Below, piece by piece: positions 1 to 12,890 of a stretch of DNA of 64,000 nucleotides (the stretch's first letter is position 1; every line of letters begins with the position of its first letter). The notes beneath the pieces are model-generated. The model saw nothing but the letters and a program-made list of their open reading frames with translations. It was not told the origin of the DNA and searched no databases. The DNA is taken from assembly GCA_036245805.1 (NCBI GenBank), contig BTRK01000002.1, forward strand, positions 21,445,067 through 21,509,066, given 5' to 3'. Both the position numbers and the translations under genes were made by a program. The DNA comes from Pristionchus mayeri. Taxonomy: Eukaryota; Nematoda; Chromadorea; Rhabditida; Neodiplogasteridae.

Positions 1-30
1 CCCCCCTCCATTTCACTCCCTTCTTCCCAG

Positions 31-3000
31 GTGCTCTCTGTATCTCTCGAGTGGAGCAACTCTTCGATGAGGCGATTCCTCGTGAGAATCTCACTCTTCT
101 CTCCGATGACAATCCCCGTCCATACCACGATGGGAAGGCCCTGCACGTGCCCCTCAACGAGACTGCCTCCGTGGAACTCTTCGAACACTGGCTGAAGCAG
201 GCCTTCTCTGGACTCATGGCGGCCATTGCGAGTAACAAGTGAGCGACTGAAGGGAGACAAGAGTTCTCATTGCACTTCACTCATGAGGAAGCTACTTTCT
301 CTTTTTAGCTTGATCAGTCAATTGAGAGTGATCTCATACACACGATGCAATACTTTAGCTCGGAAGATCATTAGGAATATCTTCGATTTCATCAAACTCA
401 AAGATGCCTTCCCACAGTAATCGATCGATTGCAGATTGGATACGGTAGAGGAGGAGGTTCGGGAGGAATTGGCATCGTGCTCGAAGGATGCGCACACGGT
501 GCCAGATCACGCGAGATGCGTCAAGAAACTTCTGAAGGCGTCGAAGGAGAGCGGAGAAGTGATTGTGAAGGGTGAGTGAGAGTGAACGAAGAGGTGGACC
601 AAAGAAATTTTCTCAGACCTGCAAATCTTTTAATTCCTTCGCAATAACAAAGAATAAGAATTACGATTTCAATTTCCCCATTCAGAAATGAAACAAATTT
701 TTTTAAAAATCAGAGAACTTGTTGCTTAGTATCGTGTACTTTGAATGTAAGTAGGCTGCCTTATAGGCCTCTCTGAAACACATTTTCTAAACTTTTGTCA
801 TGGCATTATATACTCGGATCTCTTTCCCTGTCACATCTCTTCGCCTTTCTCTCATTAATCAACTTCGATCATGGCAAAAAAGCGGCAGATCCCGTTCATT
901 CAACCTGCCCTTTTCCCACTTCATTTCTCTCTCTCTCTCTCTCCCTCCCTTCCCTCTCTCTCTCTCCCCCCCTCCCTCCTCTCCGATCGAAGAATGTGCG
1001 AACGTGCCTGCACCTGTACGTGCATCCATCCCTCTCCCTCTTCCCTTTATCTCACATCTCACCTCCTCTCCTCCCTCCTCCCTTTCTCCCACCTCCTCTC
1101 TCACCCGGTTCTTCTTTTCATGGAAACTTATCTGCTCCTTCTCTATTTCTCTCTAATCGAATCAACTCTGGCAAAAGAGGAAGCAAATGGATTAAATAAA
1201 ATATTAGGGAATGAGAGGATGTGAGAACAATTCAGGATGGGATTGATATTACCTTGATTAGAACAGGGAGACAACTTCCCTTTACATCAAATGGGATTCT
1301 CAAAGTATAAATGATGGAGTTAAATATGGGAAATGACTGGGGTGTATTGCAGATACGGCAGAGTCTCACCTGAAGTATAAGCCATCGAAGAATGGGAAGA
1401 AGATCTCAATGGATGAGGAAGAGGGAGAAGTCGAGTGGACGGGAGGATTCGGACAAGCGAGAACCAAGAGAAGCATCGATAGAGTGAAGAAGGTGAGGAG
1501 TGAGATGATTGAGGGAGGATATTCTTCCCTTCCAGGTTGTGCACACTGACTCGTACTCACTCCGTTCCGACTCCGAACACACTCCATTCGCTCAAGTGGC
1601 CAAGTTCCTCACGAAGACTGTTCGAGCTGTGAAGAACAAGAAGGAGAATGAGACGTGAGATTGATCTTCCTCCCCTTGAAGGAATGCCCATTCAGATGGA
1701 GAGAGACACTCATCAAAGTGAAGAAGACTGCAGAGGAAGAGAGGGAAGCGAAGAAAGCGAAGGATGCACTCAAGAAGAGACTGAGGAAGATGATTGACAA
1801 CACTCCCGAAGACTTCGCCGATCCAAGCAGAGGAATGACTGTGAAGAAGATGGAGATGGAGGACGAAGAGTTGGAGAAGGCCAAGGAGAGAGTCAAGGAG
1901 GGCAAGGATGAGATGAGAATCCCTCTCAATCTCATGAGGTACTCCCCCCCCCCTCCTCCCCTCTCATTCCCTCGTTCAGAGAGGCTGTGAAACTGGGAAT
2001 GTCATTGGGAGGGAAGAACGTCTCCAACTTCGATAAGAAGACTCTCAAACTGGTCTCTCCTCGATTCATGAGTGTTGTGGAGGATGATGCTGAAGATGAT
2101 GATACGGTAGATGAGCGATTGAGAATTGAGTGTATCGTTGAGTGCAGATCAACTTGCTGTCTCCCTCTCTCTTCTCCCTCCATGAAGATGGAAAGGGACT
2201 GGAAGCTCTTACCTCCCTTCCTGCCATCCTCAAGAAGCTGAAGAACAATGACCAGGTAGAGAGAGAAGAAGGAAGAGAGAGGATCTTCCCCTTTCAGGAA
2301 GCGTGGATGGACTTCATCATCGAGGCGAGTGGCGTCTCAGATGCCGTGGATAAGGCTACAGAGCAGAGGAAGAAGAGCAAAGACAACGTGAGTGGTCTAT
2401 TTTGTCCAGTTGATCTTTGATCTCTTCAGGAGATGAGGGGATCGAATGGAGAACCGCTGTACTTCACTAAGCAGAATGTGACTGACAATCTGGGAGAGGA
2501 AGAGACGAGGAAGGTCGAGGTCTTCGAGACTCTCGATAAGACTTACTCCGACGACCAGGTAGAACTCCCATTCCAGTCTCTTTAGAATACTCATCATTGA
2601 ATGGAGTGATTGCAGCGAAAGGAGCTGGACACTAGAGGATATCTCTTCTTGAGACCAGAACAAGTGGAGATTCTGTACGGAAAGGATTCACCCTATCACG
2701 ATGAAGTGAGGAAAGAGTGAGAGAATGGAAGAGTAGTCCACTCATTGAGGCTCTCTACCATCGATACATGAACATGACGAAGACGATCCCCGAACAGCAG
2801 AAACACGAGATTCTCGAGAATGAGTGAGTAGTCGCCTCCTCTGCTGATGTCACTCCATGGGATATAAGACGATACAGGCCTGATGACAAGCTAAATAGGG
2901 GCCAAACATCAAGTTGTAGGAGATAAGGGAATATACGAGTGGGGCGTAAGGGAATAAAGAAGTGTGAGATGGGAAAGATGAAGAGACATCGTCTTCTTCC

Positions 3001-4336
3001 CTCTTCCTCCTACCCTTACCTTCTCTTTCAGTATCCACGAATTGGCCAAGATGGATTCTCTCCCCCTGAGCAGGGGAGTCGTCCATCACAGAAGGAACAA
3101 ACGAGGTGCTCCCATCCTCTGGTCGCCCATAGTCCTCACTCCTCTCGTCAAGGCAACTGCTGCTCTCTCCAACACATGGGTATCCACTACATTTGTTTAT
3201 AATACCTATGTATGTTTATATTCAAAATGAACGTTTTTCTAAACAAAACCATTAGTCACATAATAAATATTAGCCTCCATTTTCCAATAGCAACGAATGT
3301 CACGTGCACAAATCCTATAATATAGTTAATATAATGCAAGTCAGGTGGTTGGATCTCCGAAATAATTATGAATAACAGGTTGTGGGATCGCCCATTGTCT
3401 TCTCTCCGATTGTACTGTCTCCCGCTGCTCTCGGACCAATCATCCTCTCACCATGGGTAGGCACCTTCTACCTCCACTCCACACTAAGAATAGTCATTAT
3501 GTAGTCTCCAATTAGACTGCGTCACGAGACTAATAGAAGAGTGAAGGATAAGATGGTGAGAAGTGGTAATCTCGTAGACATCATCTCCTCCCTCACATAT
3601 CAATAATTAGAAAGAGTGTATGGAATCCGACTCTATTTTCTTTCCAGTGCCTTATTATCTATATTCCGAAGAAATCTACACCATTTCATTTAATTTCATT
3701 TTAAATTTTATAAAAAATTATCTTCGTTTCAAAGATATTTTTATTTGAAGGTCTTCGTTCCCCTCATCCTGTCTCCTCGTATTCTCTCTCCTCTCATCGT
3801 CAATCCGTCAGTATTCCCCTTGTTACCTTTCTAAATGACGTTTAATTTCAATGATGAATCTCTTGCAGTCTTATTTTCTCTCCCATCGTTCTCTCTCCTC
3901 TTGTTCTCCATCCTCTCATTCTCGTCCCAGGTAAGAAATCGAGAAGGACTTTCGACCTCATGGAAAACCTCTTCTATAGATGAATACAGCTTCCATAGAC
4001 GTTTGAGAACATTCATCAGCTCATAATTAGAATAATAAATGATATGCTTCAGGTATCTTCAATCCTATTATCTTGTCTCCACTTCTTCTGTCGCCCTTCA
4101 TTCTCTCTCCTCAAGTATTCACGCCCCTTATCCTGTCTCCTTTCGTGCTCAACCCTCTTATCTTAACTCCCATGGTTGGTTCTCCCCTCATCCTCAGTCC
4201 TTTCGTTCTCTCTCCCATCATTTTATCACCACAAGCTTTATTCGCAGTTGTTCTCTCTCCTTACGCTCTGTCTCCGTTGGTTGAATCCAAATTGATTGCC
4301 TCTGAGGTCGTCTTGTCTCCCTCTTGGCTTTCTTAA
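31..4336 (+). CDS. MLT-10-like moulting/cuticle protein, copy A (5' end outside window)
   Basis: A multi-exon gene of the nematode MLT-10 family, secreted proteins tied to moulting whose biochemical role is not settled. The first visible exon (31 to about 240) opens right after an acceptor, so the start lies upstream. The N-terminal half is charged and helical, with exons at about 1352-1487, 1536-1655, 1699-1938, 1981-2105, 2148-2255, 2299-2388, 2431-2559, 2617-2708 and 2750-2825. The C-terminal half, from about 3035, is a run of hydrophobic tetra/octapeptide units of the ILSP/VLSP/LNP kind (for example [12 protein letters not shown]) ending in LSPSWLS and a stop at 4334-4336. That repeat block identifies the family. 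Splice phases agree through most exons. A CT-rich intron (about 573-1350) makes several spurious reading frames. A clear paralogue lies at 8318-12310 in the same orientation. Confidence 0.88.
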
Positions 4337-5030
4337 CTTCTTCTTCATCATAATATTAGTTTTTATCCATTGGATGATCCCTCCAATCTCTGTTATCATT
4401 GCCGTGCAATACTCCTTCTTCCACTCCTTCTTCTCCCCATTCAGGGTCTTTCACTTCAGTCACTTTCCCCTCGTATATTGCACTTGTAATCTCAGATCAG
4501 TCTTTCATGCTGTCAATCCCCCGAATCTGTCGATTCAGCTAATAACTGTGTCATATTCGTCTTCGATGAATCTGTGATGACCTCCCCATTGATTGATTCC
4601 CTCGAGGAATATTAAAGGCTTCCAAATCTTCCAGTGCCAGTATACAGCGCACATTCTAATGAATCAATTGGAGATTGTCGGGGCGAAAAATCATACAATG
4701 CTGTTGATGATGAGGAAGGAATGGAAATTCGTAAGAGAAAAGAGCAGCCGTATGGTTAAAAATACAGACAATTAATGACAACGAAAGTACATAATGTGAT
4801 GTTCATATTTATTTGTTTGACATGATAAAAAAGACAAATGATCCATTCAAACGTCAGAGAAAGGTTTGAATAGAAGAGATAAGCTCATGTTTGGTATTCA
4901 TCAATTTCCCTCAGTGAATACTTCCATCTAACCGGACAGTAGTCCCTTCCTCTCCTCTACTAGCCGATCTCCTAGCGATAATGAGTGGAGGAATGGGCGA
5001 GGGACGTCCTCTTCCCTCTGTTCATTTCAG
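4337..5030. other. Intergenic, nothing recognised
   Basis: About 0.7 kb after the MLT-10-like stop. Several short AT- and TC-rich open frames are present but none has coding-like composition with matching splice sites. Confidence 0.4.
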
Positions 5031-6260
5031 TTCTTCGATCTTCTCTCGCCTCTCATCGAATTCTCCACAATCATTCCCATCTGCCTATCAATTATAATCG
5101 TATTTGCATTTATTGGCGAGTGAGTGAACCCGTCACTATTGCACCCCTGTCCCTCCCAGTTCTTACTCTTCGCTCTTCTTTATTCAACGTTCACTAAATA
5201 ATACGAAGGCAACTGCAAAGTGACTACCCAAAGTGATTCTCTCTCTCTCTGTTATTTCTCTTGAGTGGATGGTGAGATCTTCTTTACGACTGATCCTTCT
5301 CGTTCTTCTCTAGAGGAAGTGAGCATTCCATCCAACAATGCCCATCTCTCCCCGTCCCCTCTCTCCCCTCTCTACAGGACCATACAAGAGTGAGAATGGA
5401 GAGGAAGTAGCACTGCTTTCATAATCACTCTTCTTTCCATTTTCTCCCACTTCCGTCATCATCTCTCAACTGCTTCTCGATAGTAAATGTTGTCCTCTGA
5501 ATAGGGAACGCTTCCTCTCCCCTTCCTAGTCTCAATTAGTCTCCTATTAGACTGCAAATCCCAAGGGAGATTCCTTGTCTCTTCTCCATCTTCTTCCTTT
5601 GATCTACCTTCTCTTCTCTTCTCCATTCTCACAGATTACTTGGTCACTTCTGCCAAGAATATTCCTCTGCCCATCCCCTCGTATTCTCTCTTGTCTAGCG
5701 AGGCATCTCCCTCTCCCCCTCTCCGCTCCCTCTTTCTTCATATCACCGTTCCTCTTATTATCATCCCTTCAGATCCCTTTCTTCTTCTTCGTCATATTTT
5801 TTCCATAAGTCTACTAAGTTCATTAGTCCCCCAGTCTATGATCTCCAATCACTCCTTCGTATTCCTTCTAATCAGTCCTCGATTCATCTCAAGAACATTA
5901 AAGACGTCACTCCTCTCTCCTTCACTTTCTCATCTCCTCTCTTCTTCATTTCCATCCGAATCGATGGTCTGATTGATCCTCCTCCAATTTTCTTTCATTG
6001 CAATCTAGCATGAGTGAATGACAATTCTCTCTCTCTCCTCATTCATTCTAGAACTTTTTCCTCCTTGACGAACTGTCCGAAGTCTCTTCATTCCACTCCA
6101 TCTCTCACATATGATCATCGTGAGAATGTGCGAAATGGAGGCACTTTCCTCTTTTGTAATTCTTCTTGTAGAAATTGATAACAATAATTTGCTTGTCCGA
6201 GATTACTTTATCCTCTTTCATTGATCCCTTGATCCCATATCTTCTGTATCCCAACTTCTT
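5031..6260 (+). other. Coding-like exons of an unidentified gene (unresolved)
   Basis: Several segments look like exons but do not join into one convincing protein. 5031-5119 follows a TTTCAG acceptor and encodes a membrane-like helix (PICLSIIIVFAFIG) with a GTGAGT donor. A segment from 5835 encodes a hydrophobic stretch read as RIDGLIDPPPIFFHC. One from 6052 encodes a Cys-containing stretch (LTNCPKSLH). The block could be a membrane protein gene or decayed sequence. I do not recognise a family, and no start codon in the right frame was found before 5031. Confidence 0.25.
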
Positions 6261-6378
6261 CGAGTATGCTTCTCTACCATTAGCGGTACAGTGTCTTCCC
6301 TAATGAGAGTCTTCTCTCCTCTCCATTCCTCATCCATTCATCTCCTCCTCTCCTATGGAATCTCCTCGTTCTCTCCAG

Positions 6379-7305
6379 ATGTCCTGCCACTCATCGAAGC
6401 TCTCTCCCACTCCATCCACTTATTCGGAGGATTCGATCCCCAAGCAGGAAGAGGTCGATGAACAAATACCATCCACTTCTAATTCAACTATTTCAAGGTT
6501 AGAAATCCAGATATATAAATAATAGATTGTGTTTGGTTTCAAATATAAAATGAAGCACAAATTTGTGGGAAGTGTGCAAGAGGGGGTTCAGTCCACTCAC
6601 AAACATAGGTACCAACGGGGTGGAATTGATGAGAGCATACTGAATATCTGCAAGGGGACTGAAGTAGACTGGGATGACGTTCTCCCATGAGTCTCTTCCT
6701 GAAAGTGACTCGTCTGTGACCTACTCTTCCTCCCTCAGCACCCCTTAATCCCCTCTTCTCCCTTGTCAATATCTGCCATGTCTCATCCCTCCTCTCTATC
6801 ACCCTTAGTCTCATTAGCGTGAGTGTTCATCTCTCCTTCTCCATGTTCTCTCATCTCAGACGTCAGTCGACTACAGTGATCCAAGTGGCATCTCGACTCC
6901 CCGCCACTTCCCCCGTTATGATCGATGTCCAGAGATTAGAGAAGATCCAGACTGAAGAGAAGAGGAAGAGAACGGTTCGTCCCCTTCAAAGACCCTTCCC
7001 TTCCCTTCTTCTAGTCCATCATTAGTGTATTCTCATCATATTGTACAGGTGACGTTTTCGGAGAGGATCGAGAAGCATTCAGCAGTGCCTTACGAGGGAG
7101 AAAACCTTCCTCCTGCTAAGCGTCAGTCCCTAATTCATACCATTTCAATCAAATCTTGTCTTCAGTCTCATTGGGTGGTCGATTCTTGCTTCTCTTCCGT
7201 CGGCTCTTCGTCCTTTTCATCCTCGTTTCATTGGTCGGATTCATCGTTTTCCTTGCCGTGCAAAGCTACGAAAATGGGAAAAAATCGCAGACTGAAGACC
7301 GATAA
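6379..7305 (+). CDS. Predicted tail-anchored membrane protein, family unknown
   Basis: Four exons join in phase: 6379-6497, 6860-6974, 7049-7121 and 7166-7305. They encode about 150 residues starting MSCHSSKLSP and ending SQTEDR with TAA at 7303-7305. The first 100 residues are polar, Ser/Thr/Glu-rich and presumably cytosolic. The last exon carries basic residues (LLLFRRLF) and one strong hydrophobic helix (VLFILVSLVGFIVFLAV) about 15 residues from the C-terminus, the layout of a tail-anchored protein. The ATG directly follows a CTCCAG acceptor, as if spliced-leader RNA were joined at the start codon; alternatively this Met is internal and the exons upstream belong to the same gene. No family was recognised. 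Confidence 0.5.
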
Positions 7306-8317
7306 TTAATTGTTCCTTCTTCGATCTCATTCGTGTACTTTAATGTGATTTCCTCCTCATCTCATTCCCATCCACTGGTAGTCGTCCCCTCCCCGTGAAA
7401 ACTCTCCTCATCACATCTCCATTCAACTGGTGATTCCGAATTCGCATTCTGATAAACAGATTTTGTTTTCCGAAAGTAAATTGGCGATTGAGATGGAGAA
7501 GAATAGAGGAATCACGAGAAAATGAGTAAGGATGCTTAAGTGGAGATTCAGACTGATAACAAGCTCAACTAAGAATTAAGAAGGAGAAGAAAGAGAAGGG
7601 AAGTGGAGGGAAGGGAAAGATCACGCGTGGATGAGTCCGAGGGAGCTCTTCCATTGATCACTCAACTCCCCCCTCTCTCCATCCTTTCCCCTTCCATCTA
7701 CCGGACTTGCAAGCGCTAATAAGTGCAACGGATTGAGGGAAGAGGGAGGTGAGGGGTGGGTAATCAACTCGAGACAGAACAAGAGATGAACAAAAAGAGG
7801 ACATTCAATAAATAAGTCTGCTGATTGAATGTGTCTGCCTCCTCCAGTCTCTTCCCTTTTGATTCCCTTTCTAATTTGTTCATGTCAGTTAGACCCTTCG
7901 ATCTTTCTTCTTTTTGAGTTCCTTCGCTTGCATGGACAGGAAGCAGCTAATCTAACGGGACTCCATCCATCAAGCCAATTCCTGTATAGGCGGGTCAGTC
8001 GGGATCTCAAAGTGTACTCGATGGTTAGCCCCTCCCTTCGATCCTTCGAGTACTCAGCTTGTATCCTGCCCCCCTCCCACCTTCTACCCGAGTACTTTCT
8101 CTGTACCCTCGAAATTAACTGGCTACTCTCCGTCCCTTTGATGAGATTATCATACTTTCAGGGATCTCAACGTTTCTCTCCAAAGATAAGAGAACTAAAA
8201 AGAGGATTAAGAGGAGGATCGGAGGAGAGAGAGTCCCATTCATTCCCTCCACTATGCCCACCCTGGATATCACTGCTTCGGGTTCGTCTCCATCCCTCCT
8301 TCTACTTTGACGAGTAT
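7306..8317. other. Intergenic, upstream of the second MLT-10-like gene
   Basis: About 1 kb with no convincing exon. It probably holds the promoter of the MLT-10-like gene starting at 8318. An open frame runs through 7829-8317 in the same frame as that gene's first exon, but its composition upstream of the ATG is not coding-like. Confidence 0.4.
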
Positions 8318-11300
8318 ATGTCCACTACCATTCCAGTCTTCCTCTTTCTTTCCTTGCTTCTTCCTTCTCAATGCAGACAACCATTGGATGTGACTGCAGT
8401 TCCATCGGAGGACGGGAAGGCGTTGAAGGTGAGAGGAAGGGAAGGCATTCCATCTCTCTCTCTCTCTTCAGATCGATCTCAATGCGGATCACAGTTCTCT
8501 TCTTCTGCAGCATTGGATGGATCAGGCGATGAGTGGACTGATGGTGAGTGGTCACTCGAGGGGGGATTCCCTTCCTCCCCTTCCCCTCCCTTCCCTCCAT
8601 TCATTGCAGGCTGCAGTTGCCACGAAGAAGTGAGATCCTCTAATTGGCAGACAACAAATGCACTGCGTATTATCATGCACTTCACTGGGCTAATTCACAC
8701 CTTTCACTGCACCTTTTACCCACTCATTCCCGGAGAAAAGCAAGCCATTCACGTTTTTTCCACTTCACGAGTCTCCTCTTAAAGAAAATTAGCTTACCTG
8801 ACAGGGTTCCAATTTCTGAGATAACATCGTCAATTTGATGTGATTCAGTGTCCATCAAACTTAGATGTTGCTTTAATTAACAACTTTCGCATTTTAAAGT
8901 AACCCTTATTATTTGATGGGGATTATCAGAAATGATCCTCCGTTACAGATGTTATTATTGTCTTGATTACAGAAAAAATTACAGGATTGAGAGAGTGGCA
9001 AATCGGACAAAGGACAAACACGAAGTTTGTTCGAAGAATGCCACTACTGTCACGGTCAGTTTAACATCTAACTATCCCATCTTTTGAAAACAATTGATAG
9101 ATATTTCATGAACCGTATTTAGATATTAAACACCCCGACCTCGTACAAAAAGCATAAAAACTTGAATATCTATCTACATATATTTTAAAGGCAACTCATT
9201 GTCCCGATTCTCTTGTGTTTGGATTGATATGATCGAGGACTAAGTAGTGTAGAGGTCTAATCATAGAAAGATTTGAGGACCATGCAAAGTGCGTAGTGAA
9301 ATTAATGGAGAGCGAGAAGAGACAAGAGAAGAGGAGGAAGATGAAGGAAGGAGCAAAGACGATGAGTAGGGAAAGATGAAGAGTGAAGGGGAAAGGAATA
9401 TTACAGACCTCCACAAGGATGAACAAAGGAAACATAAGAAGGAAGGATTAAGGAGGAAAGTGAAGAAAGATGCGAAGAGAAGAAGAGTGAGGAGAAGGAG
9501 GACCACCACTGTCGCCGCTATTCACTGTTAGTTGAGGGGTCTACTATGGTCACCAGGAACAACGGAAGGATGGGGTATAGATAGATAGATACGTCTAATC
9601 TAAATTTGCAGTGGATGAAGTAGTGAGAGTGCGTCGTTCAGTGGTCTCTGCCTCTTCATACTCACTCAAATCGAGTGAGAAAACTCCATTTGGAGGACTG
9701 GCGAGGAGTCTCACCAAGACTATCAGACAATTCAAGCACAAGGACGACAGAAACGCGAAGGAGTACGATAGTTCTATCTACTTCTTAGTTCTGACACATT
9801 AATCAAGAGTGTTCTGATGTGTGAGGAGATCACTTCTAGGGATTGCCTCCTTGCCTTCCTTCCTCGCCTTGTTAGGAAAGGAGTTCCACAACGCGTATCA
9901 AGAGTACTTTCCTTTATATTCCTATCGACTTTCCTCGAACTTTCGTTAGAAATTATATGATCTCGTCACACGATAATCCTGCATGCCTCTTTGAACCACC
10001 GATAATCTTTCACATTGTTCCTTAGTCGGAGCCGATGCTTTAGAACCGTATAGGAATGCCGGGATAATAACAATTGAATAGAATACTCTTATGGGCACAA
10101 GAGAGATGCAGGGATAATAGATCCATTGAATAGGCAGACCCGCTTATGGTCTATCATCCATTGGTTCGCAACCAAACATTTTGGTTGTGAAATGCCCGAT
10201 TTCGAATTCGGCAATATGACTGTAAATACAATATAACATTTTATCCCATCTTTCGCATCTAAAACGATTTTGCTTTCCAGATAGATAATTAAATATATTC
10301 TGCCTTCTTAACTTTTAATTGCAGTTGGAGAGAAATAATCGATGAAGTAAAAGAAGAATCGAAAAGGATCAAAGCGAGGAAGACGATCAAGAAGATGTTC
10401 GCTAAGAGATTGGCCATGATCCAAGAGGGAACTGCAAAGGGAGAAATCGATGAGAGGAGACCACTCGCCATGAAGGTGTGCCCATCTTCAATTGTTATAA
10501 CACCTTTAAACATTCATATAAAATAGTTTATAATTGTGAGGAATTGGACGACTTGGACGAGAGTGATCCGCAGTCTCTGCTGAAGGAGGCGAGAAAAGCG
10601 GAAGAAAGACTGTCGAAGGAAGACTCAGTTCTCAGACAACCACTACATCTCATCAGAGAAGGTACGGAGGAAGAAAGGAAAGGAAGACATTGGATGATGG
10701 ATTGCAGCTGTGAAGATAGGAATGATGGCCAGTGGACAGAATATGAGTGGATTCGAAGACAAGACACTCAAGTTGTTCTCACCCAGAATCATGAGTGTAC
10801 TCCCTGAAGAAGATAATGGAGAGGTGGGGAGGGGGAGGAAGGGAAGAGTCGATGATCGATATAGGTGAATCTGCTGTCTCCATCTCTCTTCTCACTTCAC
10901 GGAGACGGGGAGGGATTGGAGAGGGCTACGTCTCTCTCCGATGGATTCGGATTGGCAAAGGGAAAAGATCACGAGGAATGGCTCAATTTCGTGATGGAAG
11001 CAGCAGGAATATCAGATGCCGTCACTCTCCTCAAGGTATGGAAAGGAAGGAGAGAAGGAAGAGGGGAAGAGACAACAGGATGAGAAGCTGAAGAAGGCAA
11101 GAGGAATCGGGATGGAAGAGGAGGAAATTAGAGCACCCTCTGGACAACCACTCTACTTCACTAGGGACAATGTTACTCAGTTGTATGGGAAGAACGAAAC
11201 GGATAAGATAGACATCTTCGAGAGACTACAGGAGACGTACACTCAAGAGCAGGTGATGAACTAGAGGAGAATGATGGAGTGAAGAAGTGATGACTCCCTT

Positions 11301-12310
11301 CTTCTGCAGGTTGAAGAGCAGAAAGAGCAGGGATACTTCATAATGAGACCCGATCAACTTCGTCTAATCTACGGTCCATCCTCCCCTTACCACGATGAGG
11401 AACGACTCTCTACTCTCTCCTCCATCCCCTCTTCCGATCTCCCCCATCACATCGAAGAGAATATCAGAGCTGTTTCTCGAATGGATTCATTCTCCATTCG
11501 ACAGAAAGATGTCATTCTCTCTCCAGTAATCAATACTCCACTAATCTTCCAATCAACTCTTCTCTCCTCTCCTATAATTTTATCCCCTCTCGTCCTTTCT
11601 CCTTCCATACTATCACCAGCTATCTTCGGCCCAGTCGTTCTTGGTCCCTGGGTGAGTCCTCTTCCTCGTCCTGCAGTTTTTTAAAAGAGTTTAGAAAGAG
11701 CATGGAAACTGTCCAAAATGGTGTAAACATGCTTCAATAGGGGATACGCATTCATTGGAAAAGTCAGGTCGTGAAGGAAAAAAATAAGCAAAACATGGCA
11801 CAGGGTTGAACCCCTGACTTCTAGCAAAAGAATCGAACGCACTACCACATGAGCTATTCGAAGTATCGGACCGACAAAGCATCTATTGACTGGGAATTCT
11901 TCTTTAAGGTTTTTATACCGGTCATCCTTTCACCTCGAGCCTTCAGTCCGTTGATCTTGAATCCGTTGATCTTCTCTCCGATTGTACTGTCTCCTCTTCT
12001 CGCCCATCCCCTCATTCTTTCTCCAGGCGTATTCAACCCCATTGTCCTATCTCCTCTTCTTCTCTCACCCTTCATTCTCTCTCCACAAGTTTTCACGCCC
12101 CTTATCCTGTCTCCATTTTGTCTAAATCCTCTAATATTGAATCCCATGGTTGGTTCTCCCCTCATCCTCAGTCCTTTCGTTCTCTCGCCGTTAATTTGGT
12201 CCCCGCAAGTTTTATTCGCAGCAGTTCTCTCTCCATATGCACTCTCTCCTCTCATCGAATCTAAACTCATCGCCTCAGAAATTGTCTTATCCCCTTCATG
12301 GCTATCGTAA
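8318..12310 (+). CDS. MLT-10-like moulting/cuticle protein, copy B
   Basis: A paralogue of the gene at 31-4336 with matching order of conserved blocks. The start ATG (8318) opens a good signal peptide ([19 protein letters not shown]), so the protein should enter the secretory pathway. Further exons lie near 8471-8542, 8611-8630, 9612-9771, 10325-10474, 10541-10660, 10709-10821, 10865-11036, 11071-11252 and 11311-11651. The final exon (about 11909-12310) is an uninterrupted array of ILSP/VLSP units ending LSPSWLS, as in copy A. Shared blocks include [24 protein letters not shown] and [15 protein letters not shown]. Copy A has close counterparts of each ([39 protein letters not shown]). The cluster suggests tandem duplication. 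Joins between 8980 and 9612 are the least certain. Confidence 0.87.
11796..11866 (-). pseudogene. tRNA-like remnant in an intron
   Basis: On the minus strand this intron stretch carries an A-box-like TAGCTCATGTGG and a B-box-like GGTTCAACCC inside a paired T-arm (CAGGGGTTCAACCCTG), spaced as in a tRNA. The acceptor stem does not pair and the D- and anticodon stems are imperfect. It is best read as a tRNA pseudogene or a tRNA-derived SINE fragment. Confidence 0.45.
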
Positions 12311-12890
12311 CTCTTCGGTCTTCCAATGTTTAAGCAATAATGTGAAATCAAGGGAATTTATTTTATCCCACAACGTTGATGTCATATACACTTGTAATTT
12401 CACTCATTGGTGCTGTCAAATCGCATTATCACATTTATCTAATAAAAGTGTATGGAATCTTAACCTGTTGACCTGCATAACCTTGATTATACAAGGGGGG
12501 TGCGTTACTCGAAATAGCATGTCTGAACTGGTTCATGAAAAAGAACCCTTTTTTGTAACAGTAAATGTACTGGATGAACCGAGTTCAACCATTTCCAAAA
12601 AAATTAAACTTGTTGAAACTTTTTCAATTTCATAAACCAGTTCAGACCAGTTAACAAATTTATGGTCAATAGACAAACCCGATTCACTTACAATTAAGCA
12701 TCAATCACATATATAATTACCTGGAGGAATCTTTTAATCTGTTGCGATTAAGGAGTAGAGAGACTGCTCAACCATTCGGAGTATCTATCCATGTGATCAA
12801 AAAAATACAATATTGAGCATAGTGTGAAATAGTGGCATATGGTAGATGAAAAAAGGTAGTTTAATCTCTCGGAAGGACTTCTGTCTATTC
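12311..12890. other. Convergent 3' intergenic region
   Basis: Between the MLT-10-like gene (+) and the receptor gene (-). It holds a short inverted repeat (CTGAACTGGTT near 12525, its complement near 12630) that could fold. No gene was seen. Confidence 0.4.

Noticed and set aside
795..1224. Three overlapping open frames of 117-134 codons in both strands
   Set aside because: The stretch is a CT-rich low-complexity intron of the first MLT-10-like gene; the frames reflect composition and have no conserved sequence.
7829..8317. Long open frame running into the MLT-10-like gene B
   Set aside because: Only the part from the ATG at 8318 has a signal peptide and family similarity. The upstream part has no recognisable coding pattern.
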